Shown: positions 43,192 to 52,616, counted from the stretch's first letter. The stretch: DNA of 64,000 nucleotides from Bacillus_BD oryzisoli (GCF_036670025.1 NZ_CP137640.1:654001-718000); one strand, 5' to 3'. Numbers and translations are program-made. The notes: generated by a model not told the origin, from the letters alone.

Positions 43192-44286
43192 TTGGGTAAA
43201 AATGAAAAGGACCAATTGGGGTTTAGGGAGTTTTTTTCAATAATCTTTATTACAATAGGGTTAAAGGGTACGGACATGAGTACGGTTTTACTGTTTAAAG
43301 AGGGTTTGAATGCGGCATGGATGATTGTTATCGGCTCTTTTTTACTCATTATTCCTTCCCTGCTCCTATTAAATAGTGTATTGAAAAAGTACCAATGCAA
43401 AAATATATTGGAAGTTATCCAGCTTACGCTTGGGAAACCATTCGCTTTTGCTATTGCTCTCATCATGCTGGGCTTCACCCTACTAAATACTGCAACAGAA
43501 GCTAGAAGCTATATGACTCAATTGATTACGATTAACTTTCCGAATACACCATTATTTATATTGTCTCTTTGCTTTTTAATGCTTTGTATGTGGGGAGCGA
43601 AAAAAGGGTGGGAATCGGTGGGAGCCATTGCTTGGATGACTTTTCCTTATCTTATGATTACAGTAGGTTTCCTTCTTTTTCTAATGTTTAAAGATGCTGT
43701 TATTAATAGAATGTTTCCCCTGTTCGGTACCGGTAAGTGGGAAATTGCCAAAGCAAGTTTTAACTTTACTTCATTGTTTGGAGATACGCTTGTGTATGCT
43801 ATGATGTATCCATTTGTGAAAAATCATCAAACATATATAAGAAGTTTATACAGTTCTTTGTTATTTACCGTTTTTTTGATGGTTTTGTTTTATTTATCAT
43901 ATATTTGGATTTTTGACTATAGGAGTATTGGGAAAATTACCTTTCCTTTTAATGAGGTTATTCGATTTGTATCGTTAGGAAGAAGTATCACCAATATAGA
44001 GACCTTTTTTATTACGATTTGGCTTGTGGCGGTTTTCGTTAAGTTTACAATTTATATTTATTTAGTAGGTAAAATATTCGGTTTTCTGTTTCAAATTGAA
44101 GAATTTGAACAAACAATATTGCCGATAACCATTCTAATGCTCGTCATCGGTATGATACCGGAAAACAATGAGATAAATATTTTTCAGATTCGTACGAGTT
44201 CATTAGCCTACTTTAAATATCTTATATTATTTCTACCTCCAATACTATGGGCCGCAGCAAAAATAAAGGAGGCAAGAGCAAAATGA
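43192..44286 (+). CDS. Spore germination permease (GerB family)
   Basis: This protein of about 364 residues with about ten helices is the GerAB-type subunit, an APC-superfamily fold that binds the germinant. Recognisable segments are QLGFREFFSIIFITIGLKGTD-like residues at the start and GAKKGWESVGAIAWM near 143. Possible starts are GTG 43183 and TTG 43192; AGGTG at 43181 fits the TTG. It follows gerA by 15 bases and overlaps gerC by 4. Confidence 0.9.
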   Translation: MGKNEKDQLGFREFFSIIFITIGLKGTDMSTVLLFKEGLNAAWMIVIGSFLLIIPSLLLLNSVLKKYQCKNILEVIQLTLGKPFAFAIALIMLGFTLLNTATEARSYMTQLITINFPNTPLFILSLCFLMLCMWGAKKGWESVGAIAWMTFPYLMITVGFLLFLMFKDAVINRMFPLFGTGKWEIAKASFNFTSLFGDTLVYAMMYPFVKNHQTYIRSLYSSLLFTVFLMVLFYLSYIWIFDYRSIGKITFPFNEVIRFVSLGRSITNIETFFITIWLVAVFVKFTIYIYLVGKIFGFLFQIEEFEQTILPITILMLVIGMIPENNEINIFQIRTSSLAYFKYLILFLPPILWAAAKIKEARAK

Positions 44287-45545
44287 AAAGGAAAGAAAGT
44301 TCATTTCTTATCATATTCTTGCTGATTTTCCTGCTTACAGGCTGTTGGGATAAAAAGGAGGTGGAGGAGCGTTCATATGTAATAGCAATTGGGCTTGATC
44401 TCCCAACAGGGCTTGATATAGAAAAGGAACAAGCGATTGATGTTACGTTACAATTTTCCAATCCAAAACTAAACGTTAAAGGAGTATCTCCGTCAGGCGG
44501 AGAAGAGATGAAGAACGCTATATCCTTGACTGCACCAGACTTTGTTACGGCCAGAAACATGGCCAATTCATTTGTTACGAGAGAAATCTCATTTTCCCAT
44601 AATAAAGTATTAATTGTTTCGGAAGAGCTTGCTAAAACAGAAATCTTTTATCGACTCCTGACAACAGCCTTTAAAGATAGGGAGATACGGAGGGAAACGA
44701 GAATTATTGTCACAGAAGGGAAAGCTTCTGAATTCATTGCAAAAAATAAGCCTGAGATGATGATAAGACCTCATCGGTATTATCAATTTTTGATTGACCG
44801 GGCAACGGAAACGGGATTAGTTCCAGAATCAACGATTAACCGTTTTTTTGCCATTACAGACGGCGATGCCGACCTTTTTCTCGCCATGTACGGGTCCTAC
44901 AATAAGAATAAGAACGCTGGTTTTCAAGATGAAGATCAATACATAGCAGGTCAAGTGCCAAAGAAAGGAGGTAACCCTGTACAACTTATCGGTTCGGCTG
45001 TATTTAAGGAAGGAAAAATGATTGGTAAATTATCAGGTGAAGAAACGAGAATCACCAGATTACTCGATAATACTGCAAACATAAGGGATTTGTTCTCCAG
45101 CTTTCGAGACCCATTGGATAAAAGGTATAAAATAGCAGTTAGAATTAGGAAAACGAATAAAAATAAAATAGAAGTAAAACTGCGAGAGGGTCCTCCAAAA
45201 ATAAATGTAACTTATCCGCTTGATATAAAAATCTTATCAGTTCCTAGTATGGTTAATTATGCGGAGAATATAGAAAATCAAAAAAAGTTAAAAATGGCAC
45301 TAGAAGAAAAACTAAAAAAGAATGCGGAAAAACTGATTGAAAAAACGCAAAAGGAGTTTAAGACAGAGCCTTTTTACTGGTCTTTGTATGTTCGTCCTTT
45401 ATTTAGTTCTGTTAAGGAATATGAAGAATGGGACTGGAACAATAAAAGATATCCTTTTGCCGATATTCATGTAACGGTAGATCTATCCATTACCGGATTC
45501 GGAAAGCAATTTCGTGAATCCGATATAGAAAAGGTGATTGATTAA
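44283..45545 (+). CDS. Ger(x)C family spore germination lipoprotein
   Basis: The 420-residue GerAC-type lipoprotein has a signal peptide with the lipobox LLTGC at about residue 19-23, then CWDKKEVEERSYVIAIGLD, the standard Ger(x)C start. The rest is the three-domain GerAC ectodomain, ending in FADIHVTVDLSITGFG. ATG 44283 has AAAGGAGG about ten bases upstream and overlaps the end of gerB, so translation is coupled. It completes the A-B-C receptor. Confidence 0.93.
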   Translation: MKRKESSFLIIFLLIFLLTGCWDKKEVEERSYVIAIGLDLPTGLDIEKEQAIDVTLQFSNPKLNVKGVSPSGGEEMKNAISLTAPDFVTARNMANSFVTREISFSHNKVLIVSEELAKTEIFYRLLTTAFKDREIRRETRIIVTEGKASEFIAKNKPEMMIRPHRYYQFLIDRATETGLVPESTINRFFAITDGDADLFLAMYGSYNKNKNAGFQDEDQYIAGQVPKKGGNPVQLIGSAVFKEGKMIGKLSGEETRITRLLDNTANIRDLFSSFRDPLDKRYKIAVRIRKTNKNKIEVKLREGPPKINVTYPLDIKILSVPSMVNYAENIENQKKLKMALEEKLKKNAEKLIEKTQKEFKTEPFYWSLYVRPLFSSVKEYEEWDWNNKRYPFADIHVTVDLSITGFGKQFRESDIEKVID

Positions 45546-45547
45546 AG

Positions 45548-45706
45548 ATGAACATATTATTCTGGGCTGTCGTATTGTTCGGTTCATGTTATAGTTTTTG
45601 GTACGCTTATTACTTAATGAAAGATAAGAACAAATTAGGAGCATTTGGCATGGCTTTAGTTGGCTGCATGATCAGCGGACTGTCCTTCATGGTTAGTCTT
45701 AAATAA
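45548..45706 (+). CDS. Small two-helix membrane protein, possible Ger D subunit
   Basis: A 52-residue ORF starts two bases after gerC ends and reads MNILFWAVVLFGSCYSFW..., with two hydrophobic segments (about 2-23 and 32-50) separated by a charged KDKNK loop. Several Bacillus ger operons carry such a small D gene that tunes receptor function, so this is the likely role. AAGGTGATTGATTAAAG supplies a loosely spaced ribosome site. It is easily missed because of its length. Confidence 0.75.
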   Translation: MNILFWAVVLFGSCYSFWYAYYLMKDKNKLGAFGMALVGCMISGLSFMVSLK

Positions 45707-45762
45707 AAAGTATGGGGGCTGCGGTTCATTTGCTTCCAATAGGCTCAAAGAGAATAAAAAAC

Positions 45763-45801
45763 AAACCCATCTGCAAACGATGATTGCCAATGGGTTTGTT
45801 A
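45763..45801. terminator. Bidirectional terminator
   Basis: AACAAACCCAT and ATGGGTTTGTT pair across a loop of about 16 bases, between the ger operon and the convergent sstT. Confidence 0.75.
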
Positions 45802-45825
45802 ACATTTGAAACGTTTTTAATAATA

Positions 45826-47070
45826 TTAGATAGCTTTCTTAGTACTCATAGTAAATGGCTTGCCTTCTTTACGTTTTTTAGCATATTCAGCTGTTGCTGT
45901 AAACAGTACGTCAGAAGATGAGTTAAGAGCTGTTTCGCAAGAGTCTTGTAACACACCGATGATGAAACCAACTCCAACGACCTGCATCGCAATATCATTT
46001 GAAATTCCGAATAAGCTGCATGCCAGAGGAATAAGTAAAAGTGACCCGCCGGCTACACCTGAAGCACCAGCAGCAGAAATAGCTGATAGGATAACGAGAA
46101 TAACAGCAGTTGCAAAGTCGACTTCGATACCTAGTGTGTGAACAGCAGCCAATGTTAAAACGGCAATTGTTATAGCGGCTCCAGCCATATTAACTGTAGC
46201 GCCTAATGGAATAGATACGGAATACGTATCCTCATCCAAATCAAGTTCCTCACATATACGCATATTTACTGGGATGTTTGCAGCTGAGCTGCGAGTAAAG
46301 AATGCGGTAATTCCGCTTTCTCTTACACATTTCAAGACTAATGGATATGGATTTTTACGAGTATAGAAGTATACGATAATAGGATTAACAATAAGTGCAA
46401 CAAAGAACATACATCCGAGCAGTACTAAAAGTAATTGTCCATAGTCAGCTAATGCTGAAAGTCCATTTGTTGAAATCGCATCATAAACTAGACCCATGAT
46501 GCCTAATGGCGCCAGATTAATAACCCATTTTACTAATGTAGAAATTGCATCTGAGAAATTATCCAACATGTCTTTTGTCGAATCAGTTGCTTGTCTTAAT
46601 GCCATACCAAGAAGAATAGCCCATGCTAAAATACCGATGTAGTTGGCATTGATAATCGCATCTACCGGATTCGCAACAACGTTAAATAATAATGTCTGAA
46701 GTACTTCCAAAATTCCCCCGGGAGGTGCAACGTCCTCAGCCCCAGTTGTAAGGGTTAAGCTTACTGGGAAAATGAAGCTGGCAACAACACCGACAAGTCC
46801 CGCTAGAGTTGTACCTATAGCATATAGGACAATAATCGATTTCATATTCGTTTGTGTGCCGCTTTTATGCCGGGAAAGGGCATTCATAACGATGAACAAG
46901 ACTAAGATTGGGGCAACCGCTTTTAAGGCACCAACGAATAAAGTACCAAAAATGGACACCCATTTCGTGGCATCAGGAATTGCTAGGGCTAAAATAAGGC
47001 CAATAACCAATCCCACAAGGATTCGTTTTACTAAGCTCACCTGATTCCACTTGAGTAGCAGATTTTTCAT
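45826..47070 (-). CDS. sstT: Serine/threonine:sodium symporter SstT
   Basis: The 414-residue membrane protein belongs to the dicarboxylate/amino acid:cation symporter family and follows SstT: WNQVSLVKRILVGLVIGLILAL start, FFTRSSAANIPVN (the serine-rich hairpin) near 262, GATVNMAGAAITIAVL near 295, and LQDSCETALNSSSDVLFTA near the end. It should import serine and threonine with sodium. GGAGGA precedes the start. The gene stands alone. Confidence 0.92.
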   Translation of the reverse strand: MKNLLLKWNQVSLVKRILVGLVIGLILALAIPDATKWVSIFGTLFVGALKAVAPILVLFIVMNALSRHKSGTQTNMKSIIVLYAIGTTLAGLVGVVASFIFPVSLTLTTGAEDVAPPGGILEVLQTLLFNVVANPVDAIINANYIGILAWAILLGMALRQATDSTKDMLDNFSDAISTLVKWVINLAPLGIMGLVYDAISTNGLSALADYGQLLLVLLGCMFFVALIVNPIIVYFYTRKNPYPLVLKCVRESGITAFFTRSSAANIPVNMRICEELDLDEDTYSVSIPLGATVNMAGAAITIAVLTLAAVHTLGIEVDFATAVILVILSAISAAGASGVAGGSLLLIPLACSLFGISNDIAMQVVGVGFIIGVLQDSCETALNSSSDVLFTATAEYAKKRKEGKPFTMSTKKAI

Positions 47071-47232
47071 TTATTTTTCCTCCGAATCATTTATATAAGT
47101 CTACCATTGGTGCACAACTGTTTAGCTGTGGCGGATTCTTATGCATCATTTAGTTTAACATGAATATTGTTAATTGTGAAACAAATTATTATTGCAAAAT
47201 ATTGGTTTTTTATTCTTTTATAAATAATAACC

Positions 47233-47400
47233 AGGATCCCAGGGACATTAAAAGAAGCAGTTGAACTATGCAAGGAATGCATGAAATTAAATCTAGAAGA
47301 CAACCAGGTTCTCCAACTGCTACTAATATATTGGCAACTGATTGGCGTGTATGCAATTCTATATTTTAGGATGGAAATTTTGACAATAAACATAGTTTGA
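47233..47400 (+). pseudogene. TPR-like gene remnant
   Basis: An open frame without a start reads TLKEAVELCKECMKLNLEDN then QVLQLLLIYWQLIG and soon ends. The A..LC.ECL.LN..DNQ pattern is that of a TPR-type helical repeat found in longer proteins. Only this fragment remains, in an otherwise empty 430-base gap (47071-47500) between divergent genes. Confidence 0.4.
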
Positions 47401-47500
47401 TAAAAATTAGTAAGGGTCGCTTGAATGGTTACCCTTTACTTGTACAATAGATAAATAGTCAGAATTTAATTTACTAAATTAAAAGTAAAGGAAGATTTTT

Positions 47501-48625
47501 ATGAAGTTTGTATTAGCGCCCGATTCGTTTAAAGAAAGTATGACGGCGAAAAATGCTGCCCTTGCTATGGAAAAAGGCATAAAAAACGTTTTTCCTGATG
47601 CGGAATGTGTCATTGTTCCCCTAGCTGATGGGGGAGAGGGTACAGTAGAATCTCTCGTAAGCTTTTCTAACGGAGAAATTATCAAGACAGAAGTAATTGG
47701 ACCACTAGGTGATAAGGTGATGGCGGAATATGGGCTTCTAGGTAACGGGCAAACAGCTGTCATAGAAATGGCCAGTGCCAGCGGCTTAGAATTATTAAAG
47801 CCTGAAGAACGAAAACCATTGATAACGACAACCTATGGTACAGGCCAATTAATCAAACATGCGCTAAATAATGGAGTTAAGCGTTTCTTAATTGGGATTG
47901 GCGGAAGTGCAACAAATGATGGAGGGGCAGGAATGCTCCAATCGTTAGGTGTTTCTTTAAAAGACGAAAGTGGTGAGGAATTACCGTTTGGCGGCGGAGC
48001 GTTAAATCGTCTCCATACGATTGATTTGAGCAGACTGGATGAAAGAATAGAATCGATTCAAATTGATGTAGCATGTGATGTCAGCAATCCTTTAATCGGA
48101 GAAAATGGAGCATCCGCTATTTTCGGTCCACAAAAAGGAGCAACTCCTGATGTTGTGAAAGTTTTAGACGAAAACCTGGCTCATTTTGCTAAGATCATTA
48201 AGGAACAATTAGGACAGGATATTGCCTACATAGCTGGTGCCGGGGCTGCCGGTGGACTTGGTGCAGGGTTAATGGCTTTCTTAGATGCCCGTCTGAAAAA
48301 AGGAATAGACCTTGTCATTGAATATACCCATCTTGAAGACTACATCAAAGGTGCCGATTACGTTTTCACCGGAGAGGGCAGCATTGATGGTCAAACCTTG
48401 TTTGGAAAAACACCGTACGGAGTCGCTTTAGTAGCTAAGAAACATTCTGTTCCCGTTATCGCTTTTGCCGGTAGAGTTGGCGATGGAGTGGAGGCCTTGT
48501 ATGATAACGGGATTACAGCCATTATCGGAATTTTAAAAGGTGTAATGTCATTAGAGGATGCCCTTAGCTCGGGGGAAACTAATTTATCCTTTGCTGCTGA
48601 GAATATTTGCCGGGTATTGAAGTAG
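47501..48625 (+). CDS. Glycerate kinase
   Basis: The 374-residue enzyme is a GlxK/GarK-type glycerate kinase that phosphorylates D-glycerate with ATP. It starts KFVLAPDSFKESMTAKNAA, has PLADGGEGTVESL near residue 42, the signature GIGGSATNDGGAGMLQSLG near 130, and GAGAAGGLGAGLMAFL near 245, with a TGEGSIDGQT motif near 288. AAAGGAAGA precedes the ATG. It is monocistronic and followed by a GGGACAGG hairpin repeat. Confidence 0.95.
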   Translation: MKFVLAPDSFKESMTAKNAALAMEKGIKNVFPDAECVIVPLADGGEGTVESLVSFSNGEIIKTEVIGPLGDKVMAEYGLLGNGQTAVIEMASASGLELLKPEERKPLITTTYGTGQLIKHALNNGVKRFLIGIGGSATNDGGAGMLQSLGVSLKDESGEELPFGGGALNRLHTIDLSRLDERIESIQIDVACDVSNPLIGENGASAIFGPQKGATPDVVKVLDENLAHFAKIIKEQLGQDIAYIAGAGAAGGLGAGLMAFLDARLKKGIDLVIEYTHLEDYIKGADYVFTGEGSIDGQTLFGKTPYGVALVAKKHSVPVIAFAGRVGDGVEALYDNGITAIIGILKGVMSLEDALSSGETNLSFAAENICRVLK

Positions 48626-48654
48626 CATCACAGTGAAGCCCCGAAACTTGCCGA

Positions 48655-48720
48655 AGGACCGGAGGGACAGGCACCGCGACCCACTTCAGGTGGGACGTGG
48701 TGCTGTCCCTCCGGTCCTTT
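48655..48720. repeat. GGGACAGG-type hairpin repeat
   Basis: GGACCGGAGGGACAG pairs with CTGTCCCTCCGGTCC and an inner stem CGACCCACTT/AGGTGGGACG. A T-rich tail follows, so it may also terminate the glycerate kinase transcript. Confidence 0.85.
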
Positions 48721-48806
48721 TGTCTTCCGTAACTGAGTGGATTTCTGAATATTATGTTATCTAGAGAATAGAATTATAAAGAAACATCAGAAGGGAGTGA
48801 GGCATC

Positions 48807-49388
48807 ATGCATGTATCAAATGTAATTCGTTGGCTTGGTATGTTGGCTGTAATCGGTGGAGTATTTAGGTTATCAATGACTCCGTTAGAATTAGTGTGGG
48901 GTGTTGATAGCACCATTGCACTTATTATTGGTGGAGTAACAGGATCCGTATTTATTATCATTGGAACAGCTGGAATCTATCTATATCAAGCCGGGAAAGC
49001 AGGTATACTTGGTTTTATTGGGTTTTTAATTACAACAGTAGGAAATATACTTGTTTGTACTATGGTCATGATTTCCCTTTTTGTTAACACTGCCCTAAAG
49101 GACCCGCAAATCCTAGAGCAGGAACTACCAGGTCCTGTTGTACCAATCCGGCTCATTATGATTATCACTTTGAACTTGGGTTACATTCTATTTGGAATTG
49201 CAACACTGCGTGCTAAGATGCTGCCAAGATGGGGCGGGGCATTGATGATTCTTTTAGTTCTTATGACGTTCATTCCGTACACAGATTATTTATTTGCTGT
49301 AGTTTGGGGTCTATTCCATATTGGTCTCGGATGGGCTGTGTGGTCCAGATCAAAGGGTAGCGAAAATAAAGTTAAATTAACTCAATAG
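48807..49388 (+). CDS. Membrane protein of unknown function
   Basis: This 193-residue protein has five or six hydrophobic segments (about 5-25, 35-60, 68-95, 112-135, 142-160, 162-175) and a short polar C-terminus. I do not recognise the family. No metal or cofactor motif is evident; charged residues lie mainly in the short loops. GAAGGGAGTG precedes the ATG. It lies between two GGGACAGG repeats and appears to be transcribed alone. Confidence 0.7.
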   Translation: MHVSNVIRWLGMLAVIGGVFRLSMTPLELVWGVDSTIALIIGGVTGSVFIIIGTAGIYLYQAGKAGILGFIGFLITTVGNILVCTMVMISLFVNTALKDPQILEQELPGPVVPIRLIMIITLNLGYILFGIATLRAKMLPRWGGALMILLVLMTFIPYTDYLFAVVWGLFHIGLGWAVWSRSKGSENKVKLTQ

Positions 49389-49455
49389 CAATATTTTTTT
49401 GTTTATACAATTTAATTATGGGTAGCCAATCTTCATGATTTGCTACCCAAAAAAA

Positions 49456-49516
49456 GTCGGAGGGACAGGCAGAGCGACCCACTACAGGTGGGGCACGGTG
49501 CCTGTCCCTCCGACCC
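49456..49516. repeat. GGGACAGG-type hairpin repeat
   Basis: GTCGGAGGGACAGGC pairs with GCCTGTCCCTCCGAC, with an inner CCCACT/AGGTGGG stem. It is very like the copy at 48655, 800 bases away, and lies between convergent genes. Confidence 0.85.
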
Positions 49517-49523
49517 GTTCAAA

Positions 49524-50387
49524 TTATTGATAAGTTTTATCCATTGTAAAGCCTCGTCCTTTAACCTCATTTACCTGATTAATTACCATGAAAGCCTGCG
49601 GATCGATTGAAAGGACAAGATTATTAAGCTTAGGGAGCTCCCGGTTTGAAACAATTGTAAGGACAACTAATCTATTATCATGACGATAGCCCGTTTCGGC
49701 ATGAATCAATGTGGAACCTCTGTCCAAATGCTGAAGAATCATCCGATTAATTTCCTCATATTTGTGGCTGATAATTTTGACCTGTGTACGTGATTTTCCA
49801 AACATCAGTACTTTATCCAATATAACTGTATAGATCATGACCAGTAAAAGACCGTATAGGACTTGTTCTTTATTGGCAAAAAGCATTTGCGAAAGCAGGA
49901 TGAGAAAATCGAATACATACAAGGACATAGAAACAGAAATCCCAAATTTCTTATTCAACACGAGCGGTGGAATATCCATACCACCAGTGGAAGCTCCAGC
50001 TTTTATAACGATTCCAATGCTCACTCCAATGATGATGCCTGTATAAATGCTTGCCAGCAGTTTGTCATTAGTAATATCCTGCAGCATCGTGATTTTTTCG
50101 AATACACCAAGAATAAATGGAAAATAGAAGGTGCTGATTAAGGTGGTAAATGCAAATGCTTTACCAAGTATGATTGCCCCTAGAATAAACATAGCAATAT
50201 TAAAAACGGAAACAAAAATAGAAACGGGAATCCCAAACTGATGATAGAAAATGAGGGCTAATCCTGTTGTACCTCCAGTTATTAAACCATTTGGCAGAAT
50301 AAAGGCGGTAACGGCCAATGCATAAAGCGTATTGCCAAAGAGGATTAATCCAATACTTATTAACCATGATGAATTTGTTTTGACCAT
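49524..50387 (-). CDS. YitT family membrane protein (DUF161/DUF2179)
   Basis: The protein of about 287 residues has five or six N-terminal helices (including the LPNGLITGGTTGLALIFYH repeat and a second GASTGGMDIPPLVLNKKFG) and a C-terminal DUF2179 domain from about residue 210 (KIISHKYEEINRMILQHLDRGST). This matches YitT/YpjC-type proteins, whose role is unclear. The frame opens at 50411, but the ATG at 50387 has a GGGGAG site eight bases upstream, so it is preferred. Confidence 0.88.
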   Translation of the reverse strand: MVKTNSSWLISIGLILFGNTLYALAVTAFILPNGLITGGTTGLALIFYHQFGIPVSIFVSVFNIAMFILGAIILGKAFAFTTLISTFYFPFILGVFEKITMLQDITNDKLLASIYTGIIIGVSIGIVIKAGASTGGMDIPPLVLNKKFGISVSMSLYVFDFLILLSQMLFANKEQVLYGLLLVMIYTVILDKVLMFGKSRTQVKIISHKYEEINRMILQHLDRGSTLIHAETGYRHDNRLVVLTIVSNRELPKLNNLVLSIDPQAFMVINQVNEVKGRGFTMDKTYQ

Positions 50388-50649
50388 ATAACTGTCTCCC
50401 CGGATACTCAAAAAGTTCGGTCATAGATTTAATACAAATAGTTTATGAATAAACGATTATATTATGAAAGAAATATTTAGAATCGATAAGTATTTCTTTA
50501 TATTTTTGCATAATGAACTTTTGTAAAAAAAGCCAATACCTAAATATTATTATTGACTAATTTAGATGTTGCTGATAAAATTTCTAATTATTGTACAATA
50601 ATAAAGATTAATAAATTTAAGCAGCTATGATTGCTATGGGTAGTACTAT

Positions 50650-50737
50650 GGCATGAGCGGCTTCTGGAGAGATCGCAATAATATGCGGCGCCGAAGGGTT
50701 CACAATCTCAGGCAAAAGGACAGAAGAGTAATGAATA
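50650..50737 (+). promoter_or_regulatory. Glycine riboswitch, single aptamer
   Basis: The core blocks TCTGGAGAGA, GGCGCCGAAGGG and ATCTCAGGCAAAAGGACAGA are the conserved glycine aptamer sequence in the right order. Only one aptamer is seen, followed by a terminator and then the CycA-like permease gene, so glycine should control its own uptake. The rest of 50412-50649 shows nothing. Confidence 0.92.
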
Positions 50738-50763
50738 GAGTTTTATTTGTTATTCTGACGTTT

Positions 50764-50795
50764 TAAGAGATTGGGAAGATCCCAATCTCTTTTTT
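50764..50795 (+). terminator. Terminator of the glycine riboswitch
   Basis: AGAGATTGGGA and TCCCAATCTCT form a stem around AGA-type loop, followed by TTTTTT. It is the expression platform of the aptamer upstream. Confidence 0.9.
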
Positions 50796-50871
50796 GCTTT
50801 CCTTTTGTTCATGTCTGCAGATGAACAAAACCGATTCCGTTAATTAAGAATATTATTTGGAGGAATGTAAC

Positions 50872-52263
50872 ATGGAAAAGCAAGAATTAAAAAGGGATCT
50901 GAAAAATCGACATGTACAGCTTATTGCGATTGGCGGTACGATTGGTACGGGTTTATTTTTAGGTTCCGGCAGAGCAATACAATTAGCAGGTCCATCTATT
51001 ATTTTAGCTTATTTAATCGTGGGAATTGCCTTATTCTTTGTCATGCGGGCATTAGGGGAACTGCTTTTATCAAATTCAGGGTATCAATCATTTACGGACT
51101 TTGCGACTGATTATATTGGACCGTGGGCAGGTTATGTAACCGGTTGGACCTATTGGTTTTGTTGGATAATGACAGCTATGGCAGATATCATTGCCGTAGG
51201 GGTATATGTACAATATTGGTTTGATATCCCACAATGGATCCCGGCTCTAGTCTGTTTAATCCTTTTATTAGGACTGAATTTATTAACTGTTAAGCTTTTT
51301 GGAGAATTAGAGTTTTGGTTTGCTATCATTAAGGTTATCACGATTCTTGCGTTAATTATTATCGGAGTCATTTTGCTGTTCATTGGGTTCCAAACAGAAA
51401 CGGGAACGGCTTCGGTTAGCAATCTATGGGAGTATGGCGGTTTATTTCCAAATGGAATATCAGGCTTCTTACTATCTTTTCAAATGGTTGTGTTTGCCTT
51501 TGTTGGTGTTGAATTAGTAGGGGTTTCTGCAGCTGAAACGTCAGACCCGAGAAAAAATATTCCATCTGCTATTAATAAAATTCCTATGAGAATTCTGTTT
51601 TTCTATGTTGGCGCATTAATTATTATATTAAGTATAAACCCATGGGAGCAGTTGAATGCGTCAAGCAGTCCATTTGTACAGGTTTTTAGTTTAGTAGGTA
51701 TTCCAGTTGCAGCCGGAATCATTAACTTTGTTGTCCTAACATCGGCAGCGTCAGCATGTAACAGCGGCTTATTCTCAACAAGTAGAATTCTTTACAATTT
51801 AAGCAGCCATAACCAAGGCCCGGCAAAATTTTCTTCATTAAATAAAAATCATGTACCAAGTAACGCCTTATTTACATCAGCGCTTGTCCTTTCCGGTGGT
51901 GCCCTATTGAGTAAGCTTATTCCGGGACAGGCATTTGGCATTGTAACAACTATTAGTGCCATTTGTTTTATCTGGGTGTGGAGCATCATATTAATTTCTC
52001 ATATTAAATATATGAAAAAACGCCCGGATTTGCGAGAAAAGTCAACCTTTAAAGCACCATTAACACCAGTTATGAACTATGTAGTGCTTGCACTATTTGC
52101 ATTTATATTAATCATCATGTTACTCGCTGAAGCGACAAGACTAGCATTACTGCTAACACCAGTATGGTTTATATTTTTATTTATTGTTTACGCGTTAAGA
52201 AAGAGAAAGATTAGCAATCTAGCAAATAAGAGGGACTTAGAAAAAAGCTCAATGGCAAAATAA
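50872..52263 (+). CDS. Amino acid permease (CycA-like, probably glycine/D-amino acid)
   Basis: The 463-residue protein has twelve helices of the AAT permease family. It shows the start RHVQLIAIGGTIGTGLFLGSG and the CycA-like ALGELLLSNSGYQSFTDFA...GPWAGYVTGWTYWFCWI block, and the AAETSDPRKNIPSAI motif near 228. CycA carries D-serine, D-alanine and glycine; glycine is supported by the riboswitch upstream. The ATG at 50872 follows GGAGG. A terminator lies at 52309. Confidence 0.88.
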   Translation: MEKQELKRDLKNRHVQLIAIGGTIGTGLFLGSGRAIQLAGPSIILAYLIVGIALFFVMRALGELLLSNSGYQSFTDFATDYIGPWAGYVTGWTYWFCWIMTAMADIIAVGVYVQYWFDIPQWIPALVCLILLLGLNLLTVKLFGELEFWFAIIKVITILALIIIGVILLFIGFQTETGTASVSNLWEYGGLFPNGISGFLLSFQMVVFAFVGVELVGVSAAETSDPRKNIPSAINKIPMRILFFYVGALIIILSINPWEQLNASSSPFVQVFSLVGIPVAAGIINFVVLTSAASACNSGLFSTSRILYNLSSHNQGPAKFSSLNKNHVPSNALFTSALVLSGGALLSKLIPGQAFGIVTTISAICFIWVWSIILISHIKYMKKRPDLREKSTFKAPLTPVMNYVVLALFAFILIIMLLAEATRLALLLTPVWFIFLFIVYALRKRKISNLANKRDLEKSSMAK

Positions 52264-52308
52264 AAAGCAGGAACCGTTTTAAGGGTTTCAAATAAACGAA
52301 GGATGAAA

Positions 52309-52342
52309 AGAAGCTCAAAGTACTAGAAGAGCTTCTTTTTTA
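52309..52342 (+). terminator. Rho-independent terminator
   Basis: AGAAGCTC and GAGCTTCT form the stem, followed by TTTTTT. It ends the permease transcript. Confidence 0.85.
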
Positions 52343-52345
52343 TGT

Positions 52346-52616
52346 CTCTGTTATAACTGAAGGTTGATTTCCCTGTGATTGAAAAATAAACGGAAAAATT
52401 CCGTTTAAATTGGGAAATACCCATATTTCCCTAACAATAAAGGAAGTTTTTCCGTTTATATTATCCAAATCTTTGGACTTTGTCTTATTTAGAGCAGTTA
52501 ATCGGAAATTCTCCGCTTATATCTGCTTCTTAAGTTCCACTATATATATTAGTCGGAAATTCTCCGCCTATGAATTTATATACCTACACGAAAATCAACA
52601 TTCAGTTATAACAGAG
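52346..52616. mobile_element. MITE-like element with 27-bp inverted ends
   Basis: CTCTGTTATAACTGAAGGTTGATTTCC at 52346-52372 and its reverse complement at 52590-52616 (two mismatches) bound a 271-bp stretch without genes. Inside are four related short palindromic motifs of the form CGGAAATTCTCCG (near 52391, 52442, 52503, 52556). No target duplication was found, so it could also be another kind of dispersed repeat. Confidence 0.55.

Noticed and set aside
48655..48720. CRISPR repeat
   Set aside because: The GGGACAGG hairpins are scattered singly over many kb, without spacers in array or cas genes.
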